Source of the DNA: Paramesorhizobium sp049065735
GTDB taxonomy: Bacteria > Pseudomonadota > Alphaproteobacteria > Rhizobiales > Rhizobiaceae
Assembly (NCBI RefSeq): GCF_049065735.1
Contig: NZ_JBAKHD010000003.1
Span: 372,001 to 436,000, forward strand
Direction: 5' to 3'
Length of the DNA stretch: 64,000 nucleotides
Below the pieces are notes generated by a model. That model saw only the letters and a list, made by a program, of their open reading frames with translations. It had not been told where the DNA came from and searched no databases. Shown here one piece after another: positions 21,057 through 28,621 of this stretch (positions are counted from its first letter, which is position 1; every line of letters begins with the position of its first letter). A program made the translations under genes and the position numbers.

Positions 21057-21686
21057 TCAATTGTTGAACTGGACTTTCGGCGCCTGCTCAGCCTGCTCGC
21101 TGATGGTGAAGGTCGGCAGGGGCTTCTTGTCGCGGAACCAGATCAGCCGCCACAGCATGGTCGGCAGGGTCTGGAGCGAGGTGTTATAGACCCGCACTGC
21201 CTCGATATAATCGCGCCGCGCCACCGCGATCCGGTTTTCGGTGCCTTCGAGCTGCGATTGCAGGGCGAGGAAGTTCTGGTTCGCCTTCAGGTCCGGATAG
21301 TTTTCCGCCACCGCCATGAGCCGTCCCAGCGCGCCCGTCAGATTGGCCTGGTTCTGCTCGAACTGCTTGAAGAGATCGGGATTGCTGAGCGCGTCGGGCG
21401 GCAATTGCACCGTTGCCTGCGTCGCCTTGGCGCGCGCCTCGACCACATCGGTTAAGGTCTTCTGCTCATGCGTGGCATAGCCCTGGACCGTCGCCACCAG
21501 ATTGGGGATCAGGTCGGCGCGGCGCTGATATTGGTTGAGCACCTGGCTCCATGCGGCCTTGACCTGTTCTTCCTGGGTCGGGATGGTATTGAAACCACAC
21601 GCCGACAGCAACGGCGCCAACAGCACCAAAAGAAGCACCGGCAAAAGACGGCGACCGGCAGGCCGCGAAATGGTATCGGCAATCAT
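21057..21686 (-). CDS. lemA: LemA family protein
   Basis: A 209-residue protein with a hydrophobic leader and lipobox LLSAC (Cys30), followed by the LemA core: EEQVKAAWSQVLNQYQRRADLIPNLVATVQGYATHEQ, the LMAVAENYPDLKANQNF motif and RRDYIEAVRVYNTSLQTLP. LemA proteins are coiled helical bundles at the membrane whose molecular role is not settled; neighbouring TPM-domain proteins are the usual partners. ATG 21686 is preceded by AGGAGAG, which decides it over two longer in-frame ATGs. It is the first gene of the three-gene unit. Confidence 0.93.
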   Translation of the reverse strand: MIADTISRPAGRRLLPVLLLVLLAPLLSACGFNTIPTQEEQVKAAWSQVLNQYQRRADLIPNLVATVQGYATHEQKTLTDVVEARAKATQATVQLPPDALSNPDLFKQFEQNQANLTGALGRLMAVAENYPDLKANQNFLALQSQLEGTENRIAVARRDYIEAVRVYNTSLQTLPTMLWRLIWFRDKKPLPTFTISEQAEQAPKVQFNN

Positions 21687-21835
21687 GCAAATCTCTCCTG
21701 ATATCGGCTCTCGAATGGTGCCATCCCCAGCACGGTATACGAGAGTAATCATATCAGGGATATAAAGAAACAACAAAGAATTGCTGAAAAGAAGCGCAAA
21801 TAAGCAACTAAAACGCCCTTATAGTGGAGATAGCG

Positions 21836-22081
21836 ATGGAAGAAAGGGAGAATAAGGACGAGGCAGGCAAGGAAGCCCGCCGTATCCTGAAGCGGGTAGA
21901 GCGCGAATCGAATGCAGACCATGGCATGGTCGGCCGAGCGAAACGGCATCTTTCTGCCGCCGATGCCGACCAGGCGGACGCTATCGAGCTGTGGGGCACG
22001 CGCATAGGGCGGGCGCTGAGCCTCGTCCTGATCGCCGCGGCGATTGTCTGGCTCCTGACTTATCTTGGCAAAGCGTCTTGA
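21836..22081 (+). CDS. small predicted membrane protein
   Basis: An 81-residue hypothetical protein. The first 50 residues are highly charged (EERENKDEAGKEARRILKRVERES), then a single membrane segment near the C-terminus (RALSLVLIAAAIVWLLTYL) and a short KAS end. That layout suggests a tail-anchored inner-membrane protein with a cytoplasmic helix. GTGGAGA lies just before ATG 21836, preferred over an in-frame ATG 12 bases upstream. It is divergent from lemA and upstream of pdxY. No family was recognised. Confidence 0.6.
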   Translation: MEERENKDEAGKEARRILKRVERESNADHGMVGRAKRHLSAADADQADAIELWGTRIGRALSLVLIAAAIVWLLTYLGKAS

Positions 22082-22140
22082 GTAGAGGTCTCTCACCTGT
22101 CACCATCAAGGCTGCAATGACAGCATGAGTCGTATGTGCA

Positions 22141-23019
22141 ATGTCTAATTCAGCTGATGCCAAAGCCGTTCTCGTCATATCGAGCCATGTGGTGCGCGGT
22201 TCGGTCGGCAATCGCGCTGCCGTTTTTGCACTGGAAACGCTGGGCCACCCGGTATGGGCGGTCCCGACGGTCGTCCTGCCATGGCATCCCGGTCACGGCC
22301 CCGCCAAGCGCATCGTGCCCTCGCAGGAGGAGTTCGACGCCCTCATCGCCGATCTCGAACGCGCGCCTTGGCTCGATGAAATAGGGGCGGTGCTGACAGG
22401 CTATCTCGGGCAAGCGTCGCAGGCCGCCAGCATTGCCAGGCTCATCGAGACCATCAAGGCGAGGAATCCACACGTTCTCTACCTTTGCGACCCGGTTATC
22501 GGAGATCAGGAAGGTCTTTACGTTCCCGAGGCGACGGCCATAGCCATTCGCGACCGCTTGCTGCCGCTCGCCGACATCGCGACGCCCAATCGCTTCGAGC
22601 TTGCTTGGCTGACGGGCGTGCCTCTGGAGGACAACAAGACCATCATGGAGGCGGCCCTCGATGCCGGTCCCGCCACCATGCTCGTCACCTCTGCGGTGCC
22701 GATGATGACGGGCAGCACCGGCAATCTCCTGCTCACCCCAACCTTGGCGATGATGGCCGAGCACCGCCATGTCGACGGCCCCTCCAATGGGCTGGGCGAC
22801 CTGACCTCGGCCCTTTTTCTTGCCCGCACCATGGCGGGCCTTCCGCAGGAGAAAATCCTGCAGGCAACGACCGCCGCCGTCTTCGAGGTTCTGGCCCGCG
22901 CAGCCAAGCGCGGCGCGGATGAGTTGATGCTTGAGGCGGATGCCGCGAGCCTCTCCAACCCCATGGCCATGGTTCAGGTCCGCCGCCTCATGCATCCCAC
23001 CAAGGGGTTGCGAGCGTGA
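22141..23019 (+). CDS. pdxY: pyridoxal kinase
   Basis: Phosphorylates pyridoxal with ATP in the B6 salvage pathway. The 292-residue product has the ribokinase-like fold: VLVISSHVVRGSVGNRAAVFALETLGHPVW at the start (substrate-binding loop), LTGYLGQ, LYLCDPVIGD and TPNRFELAWLTG in the middle. The anion-hole region reads GPSNGLGDLTSALFLAR, where most relatives have GTGD; the Gly-Asp pair is kept. Length is normal. Together with YggS at 3221 this gives the window two PLP-related genes. A GTG overlapping its stop opens a 29-codon frame that is not called here. Confidence 0.92.
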   Translation: MSNSADAKAVLVISSHVVRGSVGNRAAVFALETLGHPVWAVPTVVLPWHPGHGPAKRIVPSQEEFDALIADLERAPWLDEIGAVLTGYLGQASQAASIARLIETIKARNPHVLYLCDPVIGDQEGLYVPEATAIAIRDRLLPLADIATPNRFELAWLTGVPLEDNKTIMEAALDAGPATMLVTSAVPMMTGSTGNLLLTPTLAMMAEHRHVDGPSNGLGDLTSALFLARTMAGLPQEKILQATTAAVFEVLARAAKRGADELMLEADAASLSNPMAMVQVRRLMHPTKGLRA

Positions 23020-23180
23020 CGGACAATCCGGAAAAGCCGGGCGCAATCGCGTCCGCGAGACCTGCGCGCCAGCAAAGGACTGGACCGCCGCGCATACTCT
23101 ATTAAAAAAGGGCCACCCCAACCCAAGGGGCCTGCTTAAAACGATTTGATCTTCCTCCCAACCAGAGCTATGGCACAGGT

Positions 23181-23849
23181 ATGAACGATCTTACCCCAAA
23201 TGATCTTCCCGCCGCCGGTAACCTCCCCGAGACACTCCTCGCCGGTTACCGCAATTTCATGTCCGGGCGTTTCGCCGACGAATCCCTGCGCTACAGGGAA
23301 CTGGCCGAACGGGGCCAGACGCCGGAGACCATGGTCATCGCCTGCTGCGATTCCCGCTCCGCGCCCGAAACCATCTTCGATACCCATCCCGGCGAGATTT
23401 TCGTGCTGCGCAACGTCGCCAATCTCGTCCCCCCCTATGAGCCGGACGGTGAATATCACTCCACCTCCGCCGCGCTCGAATTCGCGGTGCAGAGCCTCGA
23501 GGTCAAGCACATCGTGGTGATGGGCCATGGCCGCTGCGGCGGCATCAAGGCCGCGCTCGATTCCGAAAGCGCGCCTCTCTCACCGGGCGATTTCATCGGC
23601 AAATGGATGAGCCTCGTCGCCCCCGCCGCCGAAACCGTCGCAGCCAACACGCTGATGACCTCCACGGAGCGGCAGACGGCGCTGGAGCGTATCTCGATCC
23701 GCTATTCCATCGCCAATCTGCGTAGCTTCCCCTATATCGCCTCCCGCGAAAAGGAAGGCCGCCTTACTCTGCACGGTGCCTGGTTCGATATTTCGACGGG
23801 TGAACTGTGGGTGATGGATCACCAGACCGGCGATTTTGTGCGTCCGTAA
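23181..23849 (+). CDS. beta-class carbonic anhydrase
   Basis: Interconverts CO2 and bicarbonate. The 222-residue product has the beta-class zinc site: Cys55 and Asp57/Arg59 in ACCDSRSAPE, then His and Cys in VVMGHGRCGGIKAAL. VLRNVANLVPPYEPDG and the C-terminal VTLHGAWFDI-like stretch (LTLHGAWFDISTGELWVMD) are typical. Brucella carries beta-CAs needed for growth in ambient CO2, so this is likely to be physiologically important. The gene stands alone, with a GC-rich half repeat between it and the convergent transglycosylase gene. Confidence 0.95.
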   Translation: MNDLTPNDLPAAGNLPETLLAGYRNFMSGRFADESLRYRELAERGQTPETMVIACCDSRSAPETIFDTHPGEIFVLRNVANLVPPYEPDGEYHSTSAALEFAVQSLEVKHIVVMGHGRCGGIKAALDSESAPLSPGDFIGKWMSLVAPAAETVAANTLMTSTERQTALERISIRYSIANLRSFPYIASREKEGRLTLHGAWFDISTGELWVMDHQTGDFVRP

Positions 23850-23859
23850 GCAGAATAGA

Positions 23860-23896
23860 GCACCCTCCTTCCCCCTTGCGGGGAAGGAGGGCGCGA
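23860..23896. repeat. half copy of the GC-rich palindrome
   Basis: The hairpin CCTTCCCC...GGGGAAGG flanked by CACCCT and AGGGCGCGAG sits between two convergent genes and could act as a bidirectional transcript end. Confidence 0.8.
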
Positions 23897-23900
23897 GTTC

Positions 23901-24728
23901 TTACCCGTCGATCTTCTTCCCGATAATCGCAATTGCGCGCTGATAGACGCTGGCGTCGTTCCAGCCCTGAAGTGCGGTGAAGTTGGCCTCGCCCTGCTGG
24001 TAGCCCGCGCCGCGCTGCCAGCCATGGCCGACGAGGAAATTCGCCGTTGAGGCCAAGGCATCGGCCTTGGAGCGCGCCATGTCGATATGGCCGCTGCCGT
24101 CGCCATCGACGCCGAATTTGAGCACATTGGCGGGCAGAAACTGCGTCTGGCCGATCTCGCCATGCGCCGCGCCAACCGCCGACGGGCTGAGATCGCCCCG
24201 GTCGATGAGCTGCAGCGCGGCATAGAGCTGGTTGGTGAAATAGTCGGAGCGGCGGCAATCATAGGCAAGCGTCGCCACGGCAGAAAGCGTGTTCTGGTTG
24301 CCCATGAACGCGCCGAAGCCGGTTTCCATGCCCCAGATGGCAATCAACGGGCCGGCAGGCACGCCATAGCGCTTCTCGATGCTGGAGAAGAGGGCAGCGT
24401 TTTGCTGCTTCAGCTTCCGCCCCCGGTTGACGATGGTATCCGCGCCGCGCTTCTTCATAAACTCGTCGAGCGAAAGCTTGAAGCTCTTCTGGTTGCGGTC
24501 GGCATAGATCGTCTTGGTCGCATATTGGGTGCCGTCGAGCGCATTGAGCGCACGCGGGCTGACGCCCTGCGCCACCGCTTCCTTCTTGAATTGCTGCACC
24601 CAGGCCGGATAGCCCGCCGCGGTGTTTCCGCACTGCGCAGCCTGAGCGGCGGCAACCGGCGCCATGAAAGCGGTCAAAAGCCCAGCTAAACTCAAGCCTA
24701 TGCTGCTCCTGCGGAACAAGCGTGCCAT
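23901..24728 (-). CDS. lytic murein transglycosylase (MltB-type)
   Basis: Cleaves peptidoglycan glycan strands to anhydromuramyl ends in the periplasm. The 275-residue product has a signal peptide (IGLSLAGLLTAFMAPVAAAQA), the MltB-family segment YPAWVQQFKKEAVAQGVSPRALNAL, the catalytic Glu135 in IWGMETGFGAFMG, and the later AHGEIGQTQFLPANVLKFGVDGDGSG motif. It lacks a lipobox, so it is soluble, unlike E. coli MltB. GAGGAG lies six bases before ATG 24728; ATG 24731 is also possible. It is convergent with the carbonic anhydrase gene. Confidence 0.92.
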   Translation of the reverse strand: MARLFRRSSIGLSLAGLLTAFMAPVAAAQAAQCGNTAAGYPAWVQQFKKEAVAQGVSPRALNALDGTQYATKTIYADRNQKSFKLSLDEFMKKRGADTIVNRGRKLKQQNAALFSSIEKRYGVPAGPLIAIWGMETGFGAFMGNQNTLSAVATLAYDCRRSDYFTNQLYAALQLIDRGDLSPSAVGAAHGEIGQTQFLPANVLKFGVDGDGSGHIDMARSKADALASTANFLVGHGWQRGAGYQQGEANFTALQGWNDASVYQRAIAIIGKKIDG

Positions 24729-24988
24729 CATATTCTCCTCGATTGGTCGATTCTGTTGCGGAATTCCGGCTGAACGCGGGGAATACACGAGTAGATTGCG
24801 CAATCCAAGCCGGAACGGGCAGTGGAGGGAGCCCGAAACGGCCCCATTCTCAAGCTTTTGCCGCCGAGCGGTTTTCGCGCAACACCTCGCATGGCGCATG
24901 TTCTGTCACCAAAACAATTGACTTTCCGTTCATTTTGCTCTTAAAGCCCATGAAACTCCGCGAAGAGCCTTAGACTCGAAGCAGCCGA

Positions 24989-25066
24989 CCAGGACCCATT
25001 TGGTGTAAACAGATCCTGGAGGTCCACACCCGACAGCGCAATGCGCCCTCGGGTGCCGTTTTGCTT
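24989..25066 (+). promoter_or_regulatory. structured region upstream of ffh, function unknown
   Basis: This lies within the 407-base gap between the transglycosylase and ffh. An inverted repeat CCAGGA (24989-24994) / TCCTGG (25014-25019) is followed by a strong hairpin: CACCCGA (25027-25033), an inner GCGC-AAT-GCGC stem, and TCGGGTG (25049-25055), then a T-rich run GTTTTGCTTT. It looks like a terminator-ended small RNA or an attenuating leader on the plus strand. The SRP RNA core (GGAAGGAAGCAGCC) is not present. The rest of the gap, 24729-24988 and 25067-25135, shows no gene. Confidence 0.45.
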
Positions 25067-25135
25067 TGGCTATGGATTTCGGCGCGGGATAGCTTACCTT
25101 CGGCTGAAAGGTCGCAAAGGTAAAAGGGAAAACGG

Positions 25136-26707
25136 ATGTTTGAAACGTTACAGGAGCGCTTGGGCGCGATATTGAACGGCCTTACCGGCCGCGGCGCCCT
25201 ATCCGAGCAGGACGTTTCGGCGGCACTGCGCGAAGTGCGCCGCGCGCTGATCGAGGCCGATGTCGCGCTCGATGTCGTGCGCTCCTTCACCGACCGCGTC
25301 CGCGAGAAGGCTGTCGGCGCGGAAATCCTGAAAAGCATCAAGCCCGGCCAGATGGTCGTCAAGATCGTTCATGACGAGCTGGTCGAGATGCTGGGCGCCG
25401 AAGGCGTCACGATCGACCTCAACGCCCCCGCCCCTGTTGTCATCATGATGGTCGGCCTGCAGGGCTCCGGCAAGACCACCACCACGGGCAAGATTGCGAA
25501 GCGCCTTTCCGAGCGGCAAAAGAAGAAAGTCCTTATGGCCTCGCTCGACACGCGCAGGCCCGCCGCGCAGGAGCAGCTTCGCCAGCTCGGCATCCAGACC
25601 GGCATCGACACGCTGCCCATCATTGCCAGCCAGTCGCCGGTGGAGATCGCCTCGCGCGCTGTACAGGCAGCGAAGCTGGGCGGCCATGACCTGGTGATCC
25701 TCGATACCGCCGGCCGCACCCATATCGACGAGCCCCTGATGGTCGAGATGGCCGAGATCAGAAAAAAGGCCAATCCGCACGAGATCCTGCTGGTCGCCGA
25801 TAGCCTGACCGGCCAGGACGCCGTCAATCTCGCCCGCTCCTTCGATGAGCGCGTCGGCATATCAGGCATCGTTCTGACCCGCATGGACGGCGACGGGCGT
25901 GGTGGCGCGGCCCTCTCCATGCGCGCCGTCACCGGCAAGCCGATCAAGCTCATCGGCACCGGCGAAAAGATGGATGCGCTGGAGGAATTTTTCCCCCGCC
26001 GCATCGCCGACCGCATCCTCGGCATGGGCGACATCGTCTCGCTGGTCGAGAAGGCCGCCGAAACCATCGACGCCGAAAAGGCCGCGGCGATGGCAAAGAA
26101 GATGCAGTCGGGCAAGTTCGACCTGAACGACCTTGCCGACCAGCTGCGCCAGATGCAGAAGCTGGGCGGCATGGGCGGGATCATGGGCATGATGCCCGGC
26201 ATGGCCAAGATGAAGGATCAGGTCGCCGCCGCAGGGCTCGATGATTCGCTGTTCAAGCGCCAGCTCGCCATCATCGGCTCGATGACCGCAGCGGAGCGCG
26301 CCAACCCGGACATTCTGAAGCACAGCCGCAAGCAGCGCATCGCCAAGGGCTCCGGCACCAGTGCCGCCGACATCAACAAGCTCCTGAAGATGCACCGCCA
26401 GATGGCCGACATGATGAAAGCCATGGGCGGCAAGGGCAAGGGCGGCATCATGAAGCAGATGATGGGCGGCCTCGCCGGCAAGATGGGCCTTGGCGGCATG
26501 GGTGGAATGCCAGACCTTTCGAATATGGACCCCAAGCAGCTTGAAGCGCTCGCCAAGCAGGCGGAAGCGGCGGGCCTCACCAAGGGCGGCGGCTTTCCGG
26601 GCCTCCCCGGCGGCGGACTGCCCGGTGGCCTCCCCGGCCTTGGCGGACCGAAGCTGCCGGGCCTCGGTGGATTGGGCGGTCTTCCCGGCCTGCCGAAGAA
26701 GAAGTGA
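25136..26707 (+). CDS. ffh: signal recognition particle protein Ffh
   Basis: The SRP54 GTPase that binds 4.5S RNA and signal sequences on ribosomes and docks with FtsY. The 523-residue product has the N domain (MFETLQERLGAILNGLTGRG...), the G domain with P-loop GLQGSGKTTTT from residue 107, DTAGRTHID and the GTP-specificity loop LTRMDGDGRGGAALS, then a Met-rich M domain (MGGIMGMMPGMAKMKDQV, RIAKGSG) and a Gly/Pro/Leu-rich tail of about 60 residues. The long tail is common in Hyphomicrobiales. Its stop overlaps a possible GTG start of the chorismate mutase gene. Confidence 0.97.
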   Translation: MFETLQERLGAILNGLTGRGALSEQDVSAALREVRRALIEADVALDVVRSFTDRVREKAVGAEILKSIKPGQMVVKIVHDELVEMLGAEGVTIDLNAPAPVVIMMVGLQGSGKTTTTGKIAKRLSERQKKKVLMASLDTRRPAAQEQLRQLGIQTGIDTLPIIASQSPVEIASRAVQAAKLGGHDLVILDTAGRTHIDEPLMVEMAEIRKKANPHEILLVADSLTGQDAVNLARSFDERVGISGIVLTRMDGDGRGGAALSMRAVTGKPIKLIGTGEKMDALEEFFPRRIADRILGMGDIVSLVEKAAETIDAEKAAAMAKKMQSGKFDLNDLADQLRQMQKLGGMGGIMGMMPGMAKMKDQVAAAGLDDSLFKRQLAIIGSMTAAERANPDILKHSRKQRIAKGSGTSAADINKLLKMHRQMADMMKAMGGKGKGGIMKQMMGGLAGKMGLGGMGGMPDLSNMDPKQLEALAKQAEAAGLTKGGGFPGLPGGGLPGGLPGLGGPKLPGLGGLGGLPGLPKKK

Positions 26708-26712
26708 CGGCG

Positions 26713-27018
26713 ATGAACGACAAGACAGTGCCCGCCGAACTCGCCGCCTTGCGCGCCTCGATCGACAATATCGATGCGGCGCTCATTCATATGCTTGCCG
26801 AGCGCTTTCGCTGCACGAAGGCAGTGGGCATCCTCAAGGCCGAGCATAATCTTCCCCCCGCCGATCCCGCGCGGGAGAAAGCCCAGGTCGAGCGGCTGCG
26901 CCGTCTGGCTCAAGACGCGAGCCTCGACCCCGATTTCGCCGAGAAGTTCCTGAACTTCATCATCAAGGAAGTGATCAGGCATCACGAAACGACAGCCGCC
27001 GAACATAACGGCCGCTAA
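26713..27018 (+). CDS. pheAa: chorismate mutase, AroQ class
   Basis: Converts chorismate to prephenate for phenylalanine and tyrosine synthesis. A small all-helical AroQ protein of 101 residues: LAALRASIDNIDAALIHMLAERFRCTKAVGILKAEHNLPPADPAREKAQVERLRRLA keeps the Arg and Lys residues expected for substrate binding. It is monofunctional, with no dehydratase domain. ATG 26713 is used; GTG 26704, which overlaps the ffh stop as GTGA, would add three residues and couple translation. The ffh-chorismate mutase-rpsP order matches Hyphomicrobiales. Confidence 0.9.
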   Translation: MNDKTVPAELAALRASIDNIDAALIHMLAERFRCTKAVGILKAEHNLPPADPAREKAQVERLRRLAQDASLDPDFAEKFLNFIIKEVIRHHETTAAEHNGR

Positions 27019-27039
27019 ACAACCTAACAGGAGAATGAA

Positions 27040-27420
27040 ATGTCGTTGAAAATCCGTCTGGCCCGCGCGGGCTCGAAAAAGCGTCCTTACTACCACATCG
27101 TCGTTGCCGACGTGCGTGCGCCGCGCGACGGCCGCTTCATCGAAAAGATCGGCGCCTGGAATCCGACGCTGCCGAAGGACGCCGAGCGCGTCACCATCGA
27201 CGCCGACCGCATGAAGCATTGGCTGGGCCATGGCGCGCAGCCGACCGACCGTGTGCTGCGCTTCCTCGATCAGGCTGGCCTCGCCAAGCGCCCGGCCCGC
27301 AACAACCCCGAGAAGGGCGTCCCCGGCAAGAAGGCGCAGGAGCGCATCGCCCTCGCCAAGCAGGCCGAGGAAGAAGCCGCCGCCAAGGCCGCTGAAGCTG
27401 CTCAAGCCGCCAGCGAATAA
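27040..27420 (+). CDS. rpsP: 30S ribosomal protein S16
   Basis: Small-subunit ribosomal protein. The sequence SLKIRLARAGSKKRPYYHIVVADVRAPRDGRFIEKIGAWNP is diagnostic. The 126-residue length includes a Lys/Ala/Glu-rich C-terminal extension (KKAQERIALAKQAEEEAAAKAAEAAQAASE) usual in alphaproteobacteria. AGGAGA precedes ATG 27040. A strong terminator closes the unit. The usual downstream genes rimM, trmD and rplS are absent here. Confidence 0.98.
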   Translation: MSLKIRLARAGSKKRPYYHIVVADVRAPRDGRFIEKIGAWNPTLPKDAERVTIDADRMKHWLGHGAQPTDRVLRFLDQAGLAKRPARNNPEKGVPGKKAQERIALAKQAEEEAAAKAAEAAQAASE

Positions 27421-27448
27421 TCCACTTCCAAATAAGTTAGGCATTGAA

Positions 27449-27478
27449 CGGCAGCCCTCGGGCTGCCGTTTTATTTTT
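27449..27478 (+). terminator. Rho-independent terminator after rpsP
   Basis: A nine-base perfect stem CGGCAGCCC/GGGCTGCCG with a two-base TC turn (effectively a slightly larger loop), followed by TTTTATTTTT. This is the clearest terminator in the window and ends the ffh-rpsP unit. Confidence 0.95.
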
Positions 27479-27514
27479 AGGGCCTTCATTCCCACAGCGG
27501 GAGAAACCGGGAAA

Positions 27515-27539
27515 GGAACCATATGGTCCCCCGCGCGTT
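27515..27539 (+). promoter_or_regulatory. EcfG-type general stress promoter of rpoH2
   Basis: GGAAC (27515-27519), exactly 16 bases, then CGTT (27536-27539) is an exact match to the ECF15/EcfG (RpoE2) consensus GGAAC-N16/17-CGTT of alphaproteobacteria. It lies about 70 bases before the rpoH2 start and after the rpsP terminator. In Sinorhizobium meliloti rpoH2 is known to be under RpoE2, so position and logic agree. Confidence 0.8.
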
Positions 27540-27608
27540 TGGACCAAGCCTTCTGTTTCAGCACAAGCGCATCATAGTCTCAGCCAAATGCGTTCAGGAG
27601 AACGTTTC

Positions 27609-28520
27609 ATGCAGCAGCTTGCCGAAAGCCGTTCCCCCCTCCCCCGGCCTTCCGGCCAATCCCGGATAGCCCTCGACCAATCAATGATGCGCAACGCCAT
27701 GACCGCGCCCTATCTCGGGAGGGACGAGGAAAGGGAGCTCGCCGTCCGCTGGAAGGAAAGCCGCGACCAGGAGGCTATGCAGCGGATCACCTGCGCCCAT
27801 ATGCGGCTGGTGATCGCCATGGCAGCGCGCTTTCGCAAGTTCAACCTGCCGATGAGCGACCTGATCCAAGAAGGATATGTGGGGCTGCTCGAGGCAGCGC
27901 TCCGCTTCGATCCCGAGCGGGAGGTGCGATTCTCCACTTATGCCACGTGGTGGGTGCGCGCCGCCATGCAGGATTATATCCTGCGCAACTGGTCCATCGT
28001 GCGCGGGGGCACCAGCTCGGCGCAGAAGGCGCTCTTTTTCAATTTGCGCCGGCTGCGCGCGCGGCTCGCCCATGGCGATGAAGAACTCTCCCCTGCGGAT
28101 ATATATAGCCGTATTTCCGCCCGGCTCGGCGTTCCCATTGCCGATGTGGAGATGATGGATTTCCGCTTTTCCGGCCCCGACACCTCGCTCAGCACGCCGA
28201 TTGCGGGCGATGAGAGCGGCAATTCGGAAGGCATGGATTTTCTCATGGACGACAACCCGCTGCCCGATGAGATCGCCGAAGAGGCGATCGATTCCGAACG
28301 CCGGTCCTCATGGCTCCGGCAGGCGCTTTCCGTGCTCAGCGAGCGCGAGCTGCATATCATCCGCACACGCCGCCTGGAGGACGAGGGCATAACGCTGGAG
28401 GCGCTGGGCGAACGGCTCGGCATTTCGAAGGAGCGCGTGCGCCAGATCGAAAGCCGCGCGCTGGAGAAGCTCAAAACCGCGCTTTTGAATAAGCACGAGC
28501 TCTCGGCCTATCAGGCCTAA
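27609..28520 (+). CDS. rpoH2: RNA polymerase sigma-32-type factor RpoH2
   Basis: Alternative sigma factor of the heat-shock/stress family. The 303-residue product has region 2 (LIQEGYVGLLEAALRFDPEREVRFSTYATWWVRAAMQDYILRNWSIVR), the RpoH box QKALFFNLR at about residues 139-147, which separates it from housekeeping sigma, and region 4 (LEDEGITLEALGERLGISKERVRQIESRALEKLK). AGGAG lies before ATG 27609. The rpoH2 rather than rpoH1 assignment rests on the divergent N-terminus and the EcfG-type promoter. It is convergent with the M48 protease gene across two strong palindromes. Confidence 0.92.
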   Translation: MQQLAESRSPLPRPSGQSRIALDQSMMRNAMTAPYLGRDEERELAVRWKESRDQEAMQRITCAHMRLVIAMAARFRKFNLPMSDLIQEGYVGLLEAALRFDPEREVRFSTYATWWVRAAMQDYILRNWSIVRGGTSSAQKALFFNLRRLRARLAHGDEELSPADIYSRISARLGVPIADVEMMDFRFSGPDTSLSTPIAGDESGNSEGMDFLMDDNPLPDEIAEEAIDSERRSSWLRQALSVLSERELHIIRTRRLEDEGITLEALGERLGISKERVRQIESRALEKLKTALLNKHELSAYQA

Positions 28521-28522
28521 AG

Positions 28523-28561
28523 CATGATCCCCAAAAGTTGCAGACTTTTCGGGATCATGCG
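28523..28561. repeat. GCATGATCCC palindrome, copy 1
   Basis: GCATGATCCC (28523-28532) and GGGATCATGC (28552-28561) enclose AAAAGT/ACTTTT arms around TGCAG. Same family as 41533-41576 and 52995-53039. Confidence 0.85.
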
Positions 28562-28574
28562 GGAAAACAAAAAC

Positions 28575-28620
28575 TTAAAGCGCGTTGCGTGAGTGCGCTC
28601 AAACGCAACGCGCTTTAAGT
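28575..28620. terminator. 16-bp perfect inverted repeat between convergent genes
   Basis: CTTAAAGCGCGTTGCG (28575-28590) and its exact complement (28605-28620) enclose a 14-base loop. The flanking A-run on one side and T-containing sequence on the other suggest a bidirectional terminator for rpoH2 and the M48 gene. Confidence 0.7.
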
Positions 28621-28621
28621 T

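Noticed and set aside
23016..23105. A 29-codon frame from a GTG overlapping the pdxY stop.
   Set aside because: No homology or motif recognised, Pro/Arg-rich composition, and only weak ribosome-site evidence; kept as a possibility but not called.
24900..25135. 4.5S SRP RNA gene upstream of ffh.
   Set aside because: The conserved GGAAGGAAGCAGCC-type core and pairing are absent on both strands; only GAAGCAGCC occurs, without its partner.
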